Assembly (NCBI GenBank): GCA_007095785.1
Contig: SFBL01000075.1
Coordinates: forward strand, 1 to 62,023
Source: Microcystis aeruginosa Ma_SC_T_19800800_S464
GTDB taxonomy: Bacteria > Cyanobacteriota > Cyanobacteriia > Cyanobacteriales > Microcystaceae
Length of the DNA stretch: 62,023 nucleotides
Direction: 5' to 3'
Shown: positions 27,395-36,570 of the stretch, in pieces
Layout: every line of letters begins with the position of its first letter
Position numbering within the stretch: position 1 is the first letter of the stretch
Made by a program: the position numbers and the translations under genes
The notes under the pieces: model-generated
Databases searched by the model: none
What the model saw: only the letters and a program-made list of their open reading frames with translations
What the model was told of the DNA's origin: nothing

Positions 27395-29506
27395 ATGACA
27401 GGAATTGAAACAACCATTGTAACAGCATTGACTAATAATTTTATTAGCCAAATGATTAAATCGGGGTGGGAGGGTATTAATAAAAATGAGTTATTGAATA
27501 AAGATGTCGGGCAGCTTATTAGAGAGGGAAAGTATCTTTTTTTGCGGGAATATACTCAACGTTACTGGGATCGGCACGGCATGATTAAGGTTTTAAAAAT
27601 GTCTAAGCCGATGGATTTGGAGTCAATTTATGTTAATGTCAAATGTTTAGGAAATTTAGTCAGGGATTATTATGATGAAAATTTAGAAAATAAATATCGT
27701 GAGAGTAAGCAGCGACGGTTTAACTTTAGGGATGATGGTAAAAAAGATGGTTTACTTTTGGCTAATCAAAAACAATATTTAATGGTACTTGGTGATCCCG
27801 GCATTGGTAAATCTACATTTTTGCGAAAAGTTGGGCTAGAAGCTCTCAAGGGAAATAAAGACAGTTATCAGCATTCTCTAACACCTGTTTTACTGGAGTT
27901 GAAAAACTTTAAAGAAAACGAGATTAATATTCAGGCATTAATTGAAGAGGAGTTTAAAATCTGTGGTTTTCCCAATGTGGAAAAAAATATTAGCAATAAA
28001 CTAGAAAAAGGGGAATTACTAATTTTATTAGATGGTTTAGATGAAGTGCCAACAGCTAATGTGAATAATGTAATCGAGAAAATCAAAGATTTTGTAGATA
28101 GGCATTATAAAAATCGTTTTATTCTCTCCTGTCGCACTGCTGCTAGAACTCATCTTCAACGATTTACCGATATTGAAATTGTCGAATTTGATGATCAGCA
28201 AATTCAAAGTTTTATTGAACATTGGTTTAGTTCCGAATTAGATCGCAAAAATGAGACAGCTAAAAATTGTTGGGAACTGTTGCAAAAGGAGGAGTATAAA
28301 AGTGCAAAAGAGTTAGCCCATACACCGTTATTGTTGACTTTTTTGTGTTTGGTTTATGATGAAAATCAATCTTTTCCCACAAATCGCAGTCGCCTTTATC
28401 AAGATGCGTTACGAATTTTATTGGAAAAATGGTCAGCCGAAAAACGTTTACCTAATCGCGGTTTAGTTTATGAAAATCTCAGTATTGAGCAAGAAGAAAT
28501 TTTGCTGTCTGAAGTTGCTTATCAGAATTTTGTAGCAGATAAACTTTTTCTAGAAAAACGAGAAATTGTTAAGCAAATTAAAGATCACCTTAAACAAAAC
28601 TTAAATGCTCCGCAACATCTAGACGGAGAAAAAGTATTAAAAACCATTGAAATTGAACAGGGAATTTTAGTAGAGCGGGCGAGAGATATCTATTCTTTTT
28701 CTCATTTAACCCTTCAGGAATACCTGACGGCTCAGTATATCTATGATAATGATTTGATTGAAGAAACAGTTAAGAATTATGTAACAGAAACTCGTTGGCA
28801 AGAGGTGTTTTTGTTAGTGGCGGGTTTGATGCGAGGGAAAGCCGATAAATTGTTATTAGCAATGGAGAAAGAAGCCCATAATTATCTTAAAACGCCCCTC
28901 GGTCAAAAATTAGTGCCGATTTTGCAATGGGCAGATGAGATGACTAAAGATTCTGTTGATAGTCCGATTAAACCTGTAGGAAGAAGAGCGCTCGTCTATT
29001 GGCTCTTCATCGCCAACGCCATCGTCATCGCCGACTGCATCGCCAAAGTCACCGCCCGCGGCATCTCCATCGCCATCGGCATCGTCACCACCAACAGCAT
29101 CGCCATCGTCCACGCCTACGCCTACGACATCGTCAGCATCCTCTTTACCCCCAAACTCATCGATGAGTTTGTCCGGTTAGTTAACTTATTGGCTCAGGAT
29201 CGAATTGTTTCTAAGGTTAATTTTTCCCAATTAATCGCTGATTTAGAAGCTTTCAAACAAATTATTCTTTATGATAAAGCAACTAAAAAAGAACGTCAAG
29301 AATTTGGTGATCAATTATTTAAAATGTGGAATACTGCTTTTAATTTAACGCCTGAATTACTTAATTTATCCACCGACGAAATTCGCGAAATAGACGAGCA
29401 TTATTTTTATATTAATCGCCGGATTCTCGAATGCCAAAAAGTGGCTGTTAATATTTCCCCTACCGTCTGGCAAGAAATCGAAGACCGAATGCTCCGCATT
29501 CCTTAA
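27395..29506 (+). CDS. NACHT-domain NTPase with a hypervariable hydrophobic tract
   Basis: 703 residues. N-terminal effector-like helices of unknown type (1-125) precede a NACHT/STAND NTPase: Walker A GDPGIGKST (133-141), Walker B LLILLDGLDEVP (208-219), sensor ILSCRTAA, and FSHLTLQEYLTAQYI typical of NACHT winged-helix regions. Residues about 533-589 are a hydrophobic Ile/Ala/Val tract in which nearly every codon ends in C. An ordinary AT-rich helical C-terminus follows. Bacterial NACHT proteins include anti-phage defence factors; that role here is inference. No partner gene adjacent. Confidence 0.85.
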   Translation: MTGIETTIVTALTNNFISQMIKSGWEGINKNELLNKDVGQLIREGKYLFLREYTQRYWDRHGMIKVLKMSKPMDLESIYVNVKCLGNLVRDYYDENLENKYRESKQRRFNFRDDGKKDGLLLANQKQYLMVLGDPGIGKSTFLRKVGLEALKGNKDSYQHSLTPVLLELKNFKENEINIQALIEEEFKICGFPNVEKNISNKLEKGELLILLDGLDEVPTANVNNVIEKIKDFVDRHYKNRFILSCRTAARTHLQRFTDIEIVEFDDQQIQSFIEHWFSSELDRKNETAKNCWELLQKEEYKSAKELAHTPLLLTFLCLVYDENQSFPTNRSRLYQDALRILLEKWSAEKRLPNRGLVYENLSIEQEEILLSEVAYQNFVADKLFLEKREIVKQIKDHLKQNLNAPQHLDGEKVLKTIEIEQGILVERARDIYSFSHLTLQEYLTAQYIYDNDLIEETVKNYVTETRWQEVFLLVAGLMRGKADKLLLAMEKEAHNYLKTPLGQKLVPILQWADEMTKDSVDSPIKPVGRRALVYWLFIANAIVIADCIAKVTARGISIAIGIVTTNSIAIVHAYAYDIVSILFTPKLIDEFVRLVNLLAQDRIVSKVNFSQLIADLEAFKQIILYDKATKKERQEFGDQLFKMWNTAFNLTPELLNLSTDEIREIDEHYFYINRRILECQKVAVNISPTVWQEIEDRMLRIP

Positions 29507-29560
29507 CTTCTACTTTTTTTCTCAAATCTTGCCTTTCCAATTGGATGAGATTACCGAATA

Positions 29561-29684
29561 TTAAGTGGGTGGGTAGAATTAAATATAAGATGAACGTAGG
29601 TTGGGTTGAAGCATGAAACCCAACGCCCGCATGGGTTACGCTACCGCTAACCCATCCTACAAATAATTGTGCCTACCTACTTAA
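29561..29684. mobile_element. 124-bp MITE-like element with about 20-bp inverted ends
   Basis: The left end TTAAGTGGGTGGGTAGAATTA and the reverse complement of the right end TTAAGTAGGTAGGCACAATTA match at 17 of 21 positions. The interior contains two palindromic segments (GGTTGGGTT...AACCCAAC; GGGTTAGC-type). TTAA at both tips may be the target. No coding capacity. Confidence 0.65.
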
Positions 29685-29823
29685 CACTATGAGGATTGGG
29701 AGCTTCAAAAACCTTGCATTACCATTTTTATAGAACACAAATTAGTGCAAAAAGAGGACAACAAAGCCTGAAACTCCCGCTTCCTGACTGACTTCAACAA
29801 TAAACTTGTTCAGCAAACCCTAT

Positions 29824-30090
29824 TTATTGGCGGTAAGCTTGACTGCGATGTTCAATCAGCAAGACGATAACTTGAGACTAACTATCATCAACTGTATAGA
29901 TAACCCGATAGTCTCCAACGCGGAAGCGATACTTCCCAGCAAATTCTCCCTTTAATGCTTTAATTTGAGGGTAATTTTTCGGTGTTTCTTGAAGGAGTTT
30001 TAAACACTTAGCAATCTTCTTTTTTAAGATTGGATCCGCTTCAGAATAAACTTTATTTGCTTTAGCTGTCAAACGGACTTTATAAGTCAT
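29824..30090 (-). pseudogene. RelE/ParE-type toxin truncated by TAG
   Basis: The toxin starts at ATG 30090, one base after the antitoxin stop. It reads MTYKVRLTAKANKVY, LKGEFAGKYRFRVGDYRVIYTVDDS and hits TAG at 29878-29880. The same frame continues SQVIVLLIEHRSQAYRQ to TAA at 29824. That continuation is exactly the usual C-terminal strand of ParE/RelE toxins (xxIxHRxxxYR), so a sense codon has become TAG. The truncated toxin lacks the catalytically important C-terminal segment and is probably inactive. A MITE terminal fragment (TTCAGCAAACCCTA) lies just downstream. Confidence 0.78.
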
Positions 30091-30091
30091 C

Positions 30092-30373
30092 TCAGCTTTC
30101 CCAATCAATGAGGCAACCTGATTGTAAATCCATTTCAGCTTCTTTCAAATGTTCCATAATATTCGGGATTGCTCTAATTTCTTGCGTTGCCTTTTCACTT
30201 TCTTTATCTGACAAATAAGCGGCAAATTCTAGAATCATCTTTAAATTTTCTACTGATAGGGTTTGTAAATATTGTTGAATCTTTTGCTGCATTAAATCGA
30301 CCTGTACTAATGTTTCAGAATCTAAAAAATCTTCTGGAGTCGAGGGATTTACTTCAACGTCAGTTAGAGTCAT
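30092..30373 (-). CDS. Antitoxin of the ParE/RelE-type pair
   Basis: 93 residues, acidic, helical. It includes LQTLSVENLKMILEFAAYLSDKESEKATQE, a pattern common in cyanobacterial DUF2281-like antitoxins, and ends in QSGCLIDWES. It is directly upstream of and coupled to the toxin start (TGAGATG). The antitoxin itself appears intact although the toxin is broken, the expected order of decay. Confidence 0.7.
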   Translation of the reverse strand: MTLTDVEVNPSTPEDFLDSETLVQVDLMQQKIQQYLQTLSVENLKMILEFAAYLSDKESEKATQEIRAIPNIMEHLKEAEMDLQSGCLIDWES

Positions 30374-30418
30374 ATTTAATCAAGTGCTTCTCTCAAGTTT
30401 ATTATTTGTATCTTAGCG

Positions 30419-30490
30419 TGTATCCCGTCTCCCGTCTCCTGTCTCCTGTCTCCCGTCTCCCGTCTCCTGACTCCTGACTCCTGACTCCTT
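30419..30490. repeat. CTCCCGT/CTCCTGA heptamer tandem array
   Basis: About ten tandem 7-bp units (TCTCCCG, TCTCCTG, ACTCCTG) of the cyanobacterial STRR type. Confidence 0.8.
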
Positions 30491-30620
30491 ACCCCACAGT
30501 TAACTTTATTTTTGTCCAACTACTTAAGACTGCGAATGTATGGAAACGCATCAATTGGGCAAAAGCTCAACGATGCGTTTTTAAGCTCCAAAAACTGCTA
30601 TGGTTGTCAGCCAGGACCAA

Positions 30621-31865
30621 TCAATTCTGATTAGAGTCAGTGGCTGCGGCCATTTGCATTCTCTGTACCAGATTATCGAGGGCTAATTCTAGATGTAAAC
30701 CGGCATCTACGGCGGTCCAACCCTGTTCGGTTAGGTGTCGCCATTCAAAGTGTAGGTGGGGACCAGTAGAAAGTCCCGTACTACCCACACGACCGATAAC
30801 CGCACCCTGTTCCACCCATTCTCCCGGTTTGACGGTAATTTCCGAAAGGTGTGCATAACGAGATTCTTGACTACCATCGAGGTGACGTAAAATCACCGTT
30901 AATCCGTAACCTCCTAACCAGTCGGCGGTGGCCACTTCCCCCGCGTAGGCGGCTAATACAGGTGTTCCCATTGGTGCGCCTAAATCAGTACCCGCGTGCA
31001 TGGCCCGATTCCCGCTGACCGGATGATTTCGCCACCCGAAAACCGAGGTAATTTGGGCGGGAAGGGCGAGGGGAAAGATTAAATCGGTGCGTTGAGTTTG
31101 GTTAGAATCCGTGGGACTTAAACGGGTGGCGCGCTCATAGGTGGTCGCTTCGCTGATTGCTTCCACTTCTGCGCGAGTCACCGGGGCCAAAGCTAATTTT
31201 ACGCCATTCCATTCCGGGGGATTGAGGGCTACCACCTGACTGGCAATCACCGTCGGGGCGGCCAGACGTACCGGGGCGCTAGAAGCCACGAGAGTGGGGG
31301 CATAACGACCCAGGGAATTGTTAGCGATAACCGGCTGATTTCGGGGCTGCCGTCCTACCCGCACGGCTGGATTAGGATTGACACGTACCCGGGCCAGATT
31401 AACCGGGGGTAAGGGTTTGGCCACAGTGCTGACCGGCTGACGACGGGAGGCCCGGGCCGCCAGATTACAGCTACCTCCTACCAGTTGACCATTTTGGGCG
31501 ATGGTTTGGCAACCACTGCGGCGCTCGGTGACGACAACGGAACTGGGGGGGTTAAAGTTTCTAGTATCGATAAAATTATTTTTACCGCCGGCCCGGGGGG
31601 CAAGGGTAGGCATATCGGTTTGATGGTTTTCGGGGATAGCCAGACGGGGGGCAGGATTAGTATTTTCTTTGATAACGGGGGCTTTCAGAGTTGGGGCGGC
31701 ATTTTCCACCACCGGGGTTTCGCTGCCAATTTCGGAATTAGCGATCGCATTGGGAGCAAGAGTAATCAGACCGCTGATTACTAAACCGAGACCACTGCAT
31801 AAACTCAGCTTCTTTTTTAAGGATTTCCCTAGAAAAAGTTTCAATATCACCGATGAAGGATACAT
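30621..31865 (-). CDS. M23/LytM-family peptidoglycan endopeptidase
   Basis: 414 residues. An N-terminal signal or anchor segment (about 14-45) precedes a long Pro/Ala/Asn-rich low-complexity linker to about residue 270. The C-terminal LytM domain starts SVFGWRNHPVSGNRAMHAGTDLGAPMGTPVLAA, supplying H and D zinc ligands (HxGxD). GPHLHFEWR completes the HxH motif. It is expected to act in the periplasm on cross-links. Both metal motifs are intact, so it is probably an active enzyme rather than an EnvC-like activator. Confidence 0.88.
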   Translation of the reverse strand: MYPSSVILKLFLGKSLKKKLSLCSGLGLVISGLITLAPNAIANSEIGSETPVVENAAPTLKAPVIKENTNPAPRLAIPENHQTDMPTLAPRAGGKNNFIDTRNFNPPSSVVVTERRSGCQTIAQNGQLVGGSCNLAARASRRQPVSTVAKPLPPVNLARVRVNPNPAVRVGRQPRNQPVIANNSLGRYAPTLVASSAPVRLAAPTVIASQVVALNPPEWNGVKLALAPVTRAEVEAISEATTYERATRLSPTDSNQTQRTDLIFPLALPAQITSVFGWRNHPVSGNRAMHAGTDLGAPMGTPVLAAYAGEVATADWLGGYGLTVILRHLDGSQESRYAHLSEITVKPGEWVEQGAVIGRVGSTGLSTGPHLHFEWRHLTEQGWTAVDAGLHLELALDNLVQRMQMAAATDSNQN

Positions 31866-31910
31866 AGGGCGGCCTCACTTCTCACAGTTTAGTCAAAAAA
31901 ATATTTAGAC

Positions 31911-32624
31911 TCAATTATAGCCGAGACTGACCCTACCGGCCGGTAGATAGATTTCGCTACTGGCATTGTCCGAGGTGAGTTTAACTTTTAATTCCCCTCG
32001 ATCGCTTACCCCCGTTATTATGCCCTGATAGCCCTCGAAAACTATCTTTTGACCAAAATTAGCAAAAAGTTCTAAATAGGAGGCTAATAGGGCTTTTATA
32101 CCGTGATGACAGTAATATTCATAGCCGTAGAGGATAGCATCGCTGGTGAGAGAAGTTAATTGAGCGATCGAGGTGATTTTATTGCCAGTAAAAGCTTGTA
32201 AATTAATACCCGTGGGGGGGACAGGATTAGCCCAATTGATGCCCACTCCGATGACTGCTTGCCGGATGTTTTGACCCTGAATCCGGGTTTCTAGGTTAAT
32301 TCCCCCTAGTTTGCGCCCTAATAATACCAAATCATTCGGCCATTTGATTTTAACAGGTATTTCCTGACAATTGAGGTGATGAGCGATGCCCCAAACTGTA
32401 GCGAGAACGAGATGGGCAGATTTATCCACCTCTAAATCCAGATTTAACGCCAAAGATAAATATAATCCCCCCTGTTCAGAAATCCATTCCCGTCCCCATT
32501 GTCCTCTCCCGGCACTTTGTTGACCAGCAATCACCAGAAAAGGCGGATTTTCCCCCGATTCTAATAATTGCCAAGCTTTAGTATTAGTGGAAGGTAATAG
32601 CTCAAAGTGATGGATTTTCGGCAT
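31911..32624 (-). CDS. birA: Biotin--[acetyl-CoA-carboxylase] ligase
   Basis: 237 residues, monofunctional: no N-terminal DNA-binding domain. The motif SAGRGQWGREW (biotinyl-AMP loop, GRGRxGRxW type), KIKWPNDLVLLGRKLGG and VIGVGINW are all present. It attaches biotin to the acetyl-CoA carboxylase carrier protein in the cytoplasm. Upstream it is bordered by STRR arrays. Confidence 0.93.
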   Translation of the reverse strand: MPKIHHFELLPSTNTKAWQLLESGENPPFLVIAGQQSAGRGQWGREWISEQGGLYLSLALNLDLEVDKSAHLVLATVWGIAHHLNCQEIPVKIKWPNDLVLLGRKLGGINLETRIQGQNIRQAVIGVGINWANPVPPTGINLQAFTGNKITSIAQLTSLTSDAILYGYEYYCHHGIKALLASYLELFANFGQKIVFEGYQGIITGVSDRGELKVKLTSDNASSEIYLPAGRVSLGYN

Positions 32625-32631
32625 AAATTGG

Positions 32632-33019
32632 GAATTATGAATTATGAATTATGAATTATGAAGTGGGGAGTATTTTCAGTGATCAGTAAACAGTAATCAG
32701 TGACCTGATACTAAATCCGTTGAGTATAGGCTAAATATCAGGACAGGCAAAAGGCAAGAGGCAAAAGAGGGAATAGATAATCAGTTTTTAATAACCAGAT
32801 TGAGTAGGAAAACTGACATCTGATCACTGATCACTGGTCACTGATAACTGATCAAAAGCTTGGATTGAATGATCAAGTGGGAAGTAATACTAAATCCGTT
32901 GAGTATAGGCTACATATCAGGGGAGGCAAAAGGCAAGAGGCAAAAGGCAAAAGAGGGAATAGATAATCAGTTTTTAATAACTGGATTGAGCATGAAAACT
33001 CACATCTGATCACTGATCA
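32632..33019. repeat. Two copies of a dispersed ~130-bp repeat plus STRRs
   Basis: Copy A (about 32709-32833) and copy B (about 32888-33019) share TACTAAATCCGTTGAG, TATAGGCTA, GGCAAAAGGCAAGAGG, GGGAATAGATAATCAG, TTTTTAATAAC and CTGATCACTGATCA blocks. They are near-identical direct repeats. Degenerate relatives occur at about 4423-4510 and 26820-26866. No gene in this 390-bp gap. Confidence 0.75.
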
Positions 33020-33652
33020 GGTGCAGGGGAGAGAACGCAGGTACTCACTGAGGTGGGAACGTAAACCGATGCCATGGAAAAGCGGGCCACGACTGCCTAA
33101 TTCGACGATACTGACAGCGGCCACGGGCATTTCAAACCGATCGCGATAACGGCCCACATCGATACCCATCAGACTACAGAGCATGATCCGGATGGTGGCC
33201 TTGTGGGAAACAATCAGGATATTGCCATCACTGTGGGTGTGTTCAATTTCCTCCAAAACGGCCGCGGAACGACGGGCGATATCGATACCCCTTTCTCCGT
33301 TGGGGGGAGCATTCCAAGCGGGATCCGTCAACCAACGCACATAGAGATCATGATATTGACGATCAATATCGTTGGGGTGCATACCTTCCCAAAGACCATA
33401 ACCGATCTCTTGTAATCCCTGGCGGATTTCTAATTTCAGTCCCACCGCTTCACAGAGAGGTTTAGCGGTTTGAATAGCTCTTTGGAGGGGACTGACGTAG
33501 GCCGCGCGCCAAGGTAAAGAACGATAGACATCGGCGAATTCTTCCGCCATTTCGATGCCTTCGGCAGTCAAACCGGGGTCATTTTCTGGAGTACCACAGT
33601 ATCCTCCCGTTTTGCTATAGGCCGTTTGTCCGTGTCGTAGAAAATATAACAT
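33017..33652 (-). CDS. Histidine phosphatase family protein (copy 1)
   Basis: About 211 residues from the Met at 33652; an ATG at 33661 is in frame. The catalytic motif LYFLRHGQT (RHG) is present, with a second-half SHKATIRIMLC containing the other catalytic His. The pattern follows the phosphoglycerate mutase-like branch 1. The lack of insertions points to a broad phosphatase (CobC/PhoE-like) rather than true Gpm. It is clearly paralogous with the next gene (SLPW, SPLQRAIQTAKPL, GYGLWEGMHP, GRYRDRFEMPVA), probably by tandem duplication. Confidence 0.85.
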   Translation of the reverse strand: MLYFLRHGQTAYSKTGGYCGTPENDPGLTAEGIEMAEEFADVYRSLPWRAAYVSPLQRAIQTAKPLCEAVGLKLEIRQGLQEIGYGLWEGMHPNDIDRQYHDLYVRWLTDPAWNAPPNGERGIDIARRSAAVLEEIEHTHSDGNILIVSHKATIRIMLCSLMGIDVGRYRDRFEMPVAAVSIVELGSRGPLFHGIGLRSHLSEYLRSLPCT

Positions 33653-33719
33653 CAAGCACATAGTTTTTCAGGAGACCAAATCTGGGGCTTTCCTTGTTAC
33701 TGTTGTTACTGTTGACTGG

Positions 33720-34358
33720 TTAGGTTCCCGCTCGGGAGCGCAGGTCATTGCGGAGGTGAGAGCGATCGCCTATAACTTGAAAGAGGGGACCGTGTTCGGC
33801 TAATTCGACGATCGTTACCGAGGCCACGGGCATGGCAATTCGATCGCGATAACGGCCGATATCAATGCCTAAAAGAGAACATAACACGATTCGGATCGTT
33901 GCTTTATGGGAAACGATCAAAATATGGCCATCATCGTGATTATGGTCGATTTCCTCTAATACTTCCGAACTGCGGCGAGCGATATCGATGCCTTTTTCGC
34001 CTCCTGTGGGAGAATTCCAGCCCGGATCTGCTAACCAGCGCACATAATCATCATGAAACTCCCGATTAACCTCAGCTGCGGTTTTTCCCTCCCATTGGCC
34101 GTAGGCAATCTCTTTTAATCCTTCCCGTTTGTGGATGGGAATACCTAAGAGATCGCTTAAGGGGGTGGCCGTGGCCATGGTGCGTTTGAGGGGGCTAGAA
34201 TAGATCCCTGTCCAAGGCACATCTCGATAGGCAAGAGCGAAATCCTTGGCCATTTCATAGCCGGCCGGAGTTAATTCCAAGTCTAATCGACCGCAAAAAC
34301 TACCCGTTTGACTGGCTGTGGTTTCGCCATGACGCAAAAAGTAAAGTTTTAGACTCAT
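33720..34358 (-). CDS. Histidine phosphatase family protein (copy 2)
   Basis: 212 residues. It has the same architecture as the preceding downstream copy: LYFLRHGETTASQ, SPLKRTMATATPLSD, AYGQWEGKTAAEV, LIVSHKATIRIVLCSLLGIDIGRYRDRIAMPVASV. All four phosphatase residues (R-H near the N-terminus, internal E/R and SHKAT His) are kept, so both copies look functional. Roughly 60 percent identity between copies by eye. Substrates not determinable. Confidence 0.85.
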   Translation of the reverse strand: MSLKLYFLRHGETTASQTGSFCGRLDLELTPAGYEMAKDFALAYRDVPWTGIYSSPLKRTMATATPLSDLLGIPIHKREGLKEIAYGQWEGKTAAEVNREFHDDYVRWLADPGWNSPTGGEKGIDIARRSSEVLEEIDHNHDDGHILIVSHKATIRIVLCSLLGIDIGRYRDRIAMPVASVTIVELAEHGPLFQVIGDRSHLRNDLRSRAGT

Positions 34359-34640
34359 TTTTTCGGTGCCTCTTAATATTTGTGACTCTCTCCCACCTAT
34401 AGTGATACTAAATCTTGTTTAAAAAGTATAGAAGAACAGGGAGTAGGGGGAATGGGGAGAAGGAATTATGAATTGGGGAGCAGGGAACAGGGAGCCAAAA
34501 CGAAAACTTCCTATTAGCTTATCTGATTCGGACGGCAAGCTAACTCAGCAATTGAAGCGAAAATTATGCCGTTCTCTAGGATGCCATTCTGGGTTAATCT
34601 GGGTTTCGGGACAATTTATGACTAAATTTTAAGAGGCAGT

Positions 34641-35090
34641 ATGGAACGCACTTTCTTAATGATTAAACCCGACGGTGTACAGCGCAATCTGGTGGGGGAA
34701 ATTATTCAACGCTTTGAAGCTAAAGGTTTTACGCTGGTTGGGTTGAAAATGATGCAGGTTTCTGGCGAATTAGCGGAAAAACACTACGCTGTTCATAAAG
34801 AAAGACCCTTTTTCCGTTCTTTAGTCGATTTTATTACCTCCTCCCCCGTGGTGGCCATGGTTTGGCAAGGAGAAGGAGTAATTGCCTCCGCTAGAAAAAT
34901 TATTGGCGCCACTAATCCCCTCAATGCTGAACCAGGTACGATTCGCGGTGATTTTGGCATTAGTGTCGGACGCAATCTTATCCATGGGTCCGATGGTCCA
35001 GATACCGCCAAAGATGAAGTTAGTCTCTGGTTTAGCGATGCGGAATTAGCTAATTGGACTCCCGCAATCACTCCCTGGGTGGTAGAATAA
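34641..35090 (+). CDS. ndk: Nucleoside diphosphate kinase
   Basis: 149 residues. It transfers gamma-phosphate between nucleotides through a phospho-His: the motif [16 protein letters not shown] contains the active-site His. The N-terminus [21 protein letters not shown] is diagnostic. AAGAGGCAGT precedes the ATG. It is cytoplasmic. The next gene may be co-transcribed. Confidence 0.97.
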   Translation: MERTFLMIKPDGVQRNLVGEIIQRFEAKGFTLVGLKMMQVSGELAEKHYAVHKERPFFRSLVDFITSSPVVAMVWQGEGVIASARKIIGATNPLNAEPGTIRGDFGISVGRNLIHGSDGPDTAKDEVSLWFSDAELANWTPAITPWVVE

Positions 35091-35195
35091 ACCCCTTTGA
35101 GGCAGTCAGGAGCCGGTAGTCAGCAGACAGGAGACAGGAGATGGCTTTTATTTATTCTCCTCTCTCCCCTCACTCAACCCCTAATCTTGCCACTT

Positions 35196-36569
35196 ATGAC
35201 CGTAGAATCCAGCTTACAACAGTTAAAAAGAGCTTCATCGGGACGATTACCCAGCAGTTACGGGGTCTATTTTAAGAATACCCTTGTAGCCCTCTGTCAT
35301 GCTCTTGAAGATCATATCTTGCAAACTAGCAGCCCAGACAGTACAAATAAACCACTGGTATTAGTCACCTTTCAACAGGGAAAATGGTATTTACAGGAAG
35401 CTGAGCGCTATTTAGATATTGCTCGCTCTTCTCGTCATATTGCGATCGCTGCCGTGGCCGATAGTGGTTTTTCTGAGCATAAAACCGGCAGTTTAGAGAA
35501 TGTTTCGCTAGTGAACTTAGATAATAGCGATAGTTTGGTTAATGAGTGGAATTTAATCATTCTTTCCCCCGATTACGCCTCCATGGTACTCTGTCATGAG
35601 TTATCCCCGGAAGAATACCGGTCCGATAGTCAACCCCAAATAGACACGGAGCGAAAATTCTACGGTTTATGGACATTCGATCGGGATTTAGTCGCAAAAG
35701 CCGCTACGATCTTAATTGAGCGTCTGCATCCCTATAATCCCAGTCTAGCGGCCGATTTAAGCAGACAACAAGAGGAAATTAGTCAAAATATTAATCCCAT
35801 TCCCACGGATTTAACGGGAGTAGTCTCTCGCATCGTCACCTATCTGCAAACCAGTCAGCAGCAGTTAGTCACCGTCAGCAGACAAGCACGAGAATTAAGC
35901 GACTTAGAAGGACAAGCATCCCGTTTAAATAAAAATTTAGCCGCTAATAAACTGCAAGCTTTTCTAAGAATGGCTCAAAAAGTCGATGAAAGAGATATTG
36001 ATAATCCCCTCGCTTCCCTACAGGTGGCCGCTTTAGCGGAAATGTTGGGACAATTGCTCGATTTACCCACCCTGAGATTGCGACGCTTACGATTAGCTGG
36101 TTTATTATACCGCATCGGTCTAGCGGAGGCTCCGATCGAAGTTTTTAGACAGCGTGCCAGTCAGTTAGAGGGAGCAAATGCGTTATTTTGGCGGGATAGA
36201 TCGGTATTAGGCGCACAATTACTCGCCACTATGCCCGAATTAGCTCCAATTCAACAGATTATTTACCATGAGTTTGAATACTGGGATGGTAGCGGCGTTC
36301 CCAACGGACTAAAAGGGGAAGAAATCAGCCTAGAGTCGCGAATTTTAGGATTATCAGCCTATTTTCAGGAATTAACTCAACCGCGAGGCGATCGACTAGC
36401 TCTAGATTTAGGAGAGGCCCTAGAACGCTGTCAAAATTATAGCGGGATTCGTTTCGATCCCGCTTTGGTAGAAAAATTAAGTTCGGTAATTCGTCTGTGC
36501 GAAATGGGATGGATGCAATTACCCGATCGCCCTAGTCAAGTCCCCGCCGTCTGGTTAGAATCAGTTTAG
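35196..36569 (+). CDS. DICT sensory domain + HD-GYP-like domain protein
   Basis: 457 residues from ATG 35196. The frame is open to 35097, but that part is a STRR-derived, hydrophobic non-family sequence. The N-terminal region (about 15-190) resembles the DICT domain, often fused to c-di-GMP and two-component modules in cyanobacteria (ALCHALEDHIL, GLWTFDRDLV). The C-terminal region (about 255-445) is an HD-GYP-type fold with IIYHEFEYWDGSGVPNGLKGEEI, where canonical HD-GYP has HHExxDGxGYP. Several metal ligands appear altered, so phosphodiesterase activity is uncertain. Confidence 0.75.
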   Translation: MTVESSLQQLKRASSGRLPSSYGVYFKNTLVALCHALEDHILQTSSPDSTNKPLVLVTFQQGKWYLQEAERYLDIARSSRHIAIAAVADSGFSEHKTGSLENVSLVNLDNSDSLVNEWNLIILSPDYASMVLCHELSPEEYRSDSQPQIDTERKFYGLWTFDRDLVAKAATILIERLHPYNPSLAADLSRQQEEISQNINPIPTDLTGVVSRIVTYLQTSQQQLVTVSRQARELSDLEGQASRLNKNLAANKLQAFLRMAQKVDERDIDNPLASLQVAALAEMLGQLLDLPTLRLRRLRLAGLLYRIGLAEAPIEVFRQRASQLEGANALFWRDRSVLGAQLLATMPELAPIQQIIYHEFEYWDGSGVPNGLKGEEISLESRILGLSAYFQELTQPRGDRLALDLGEALERCQNYSGIRFDPALVEKLSSVIRLCEMGWMQLPDRPSQVPAVWLESV

Positions 36570-36570
36570 A

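Noticed and set aside
32632-33019. Repeat pair considered as CRISPR or IS
   Set aside because: Only two copies, no transposase, no spacer structure; treated as a dispersed repeat.
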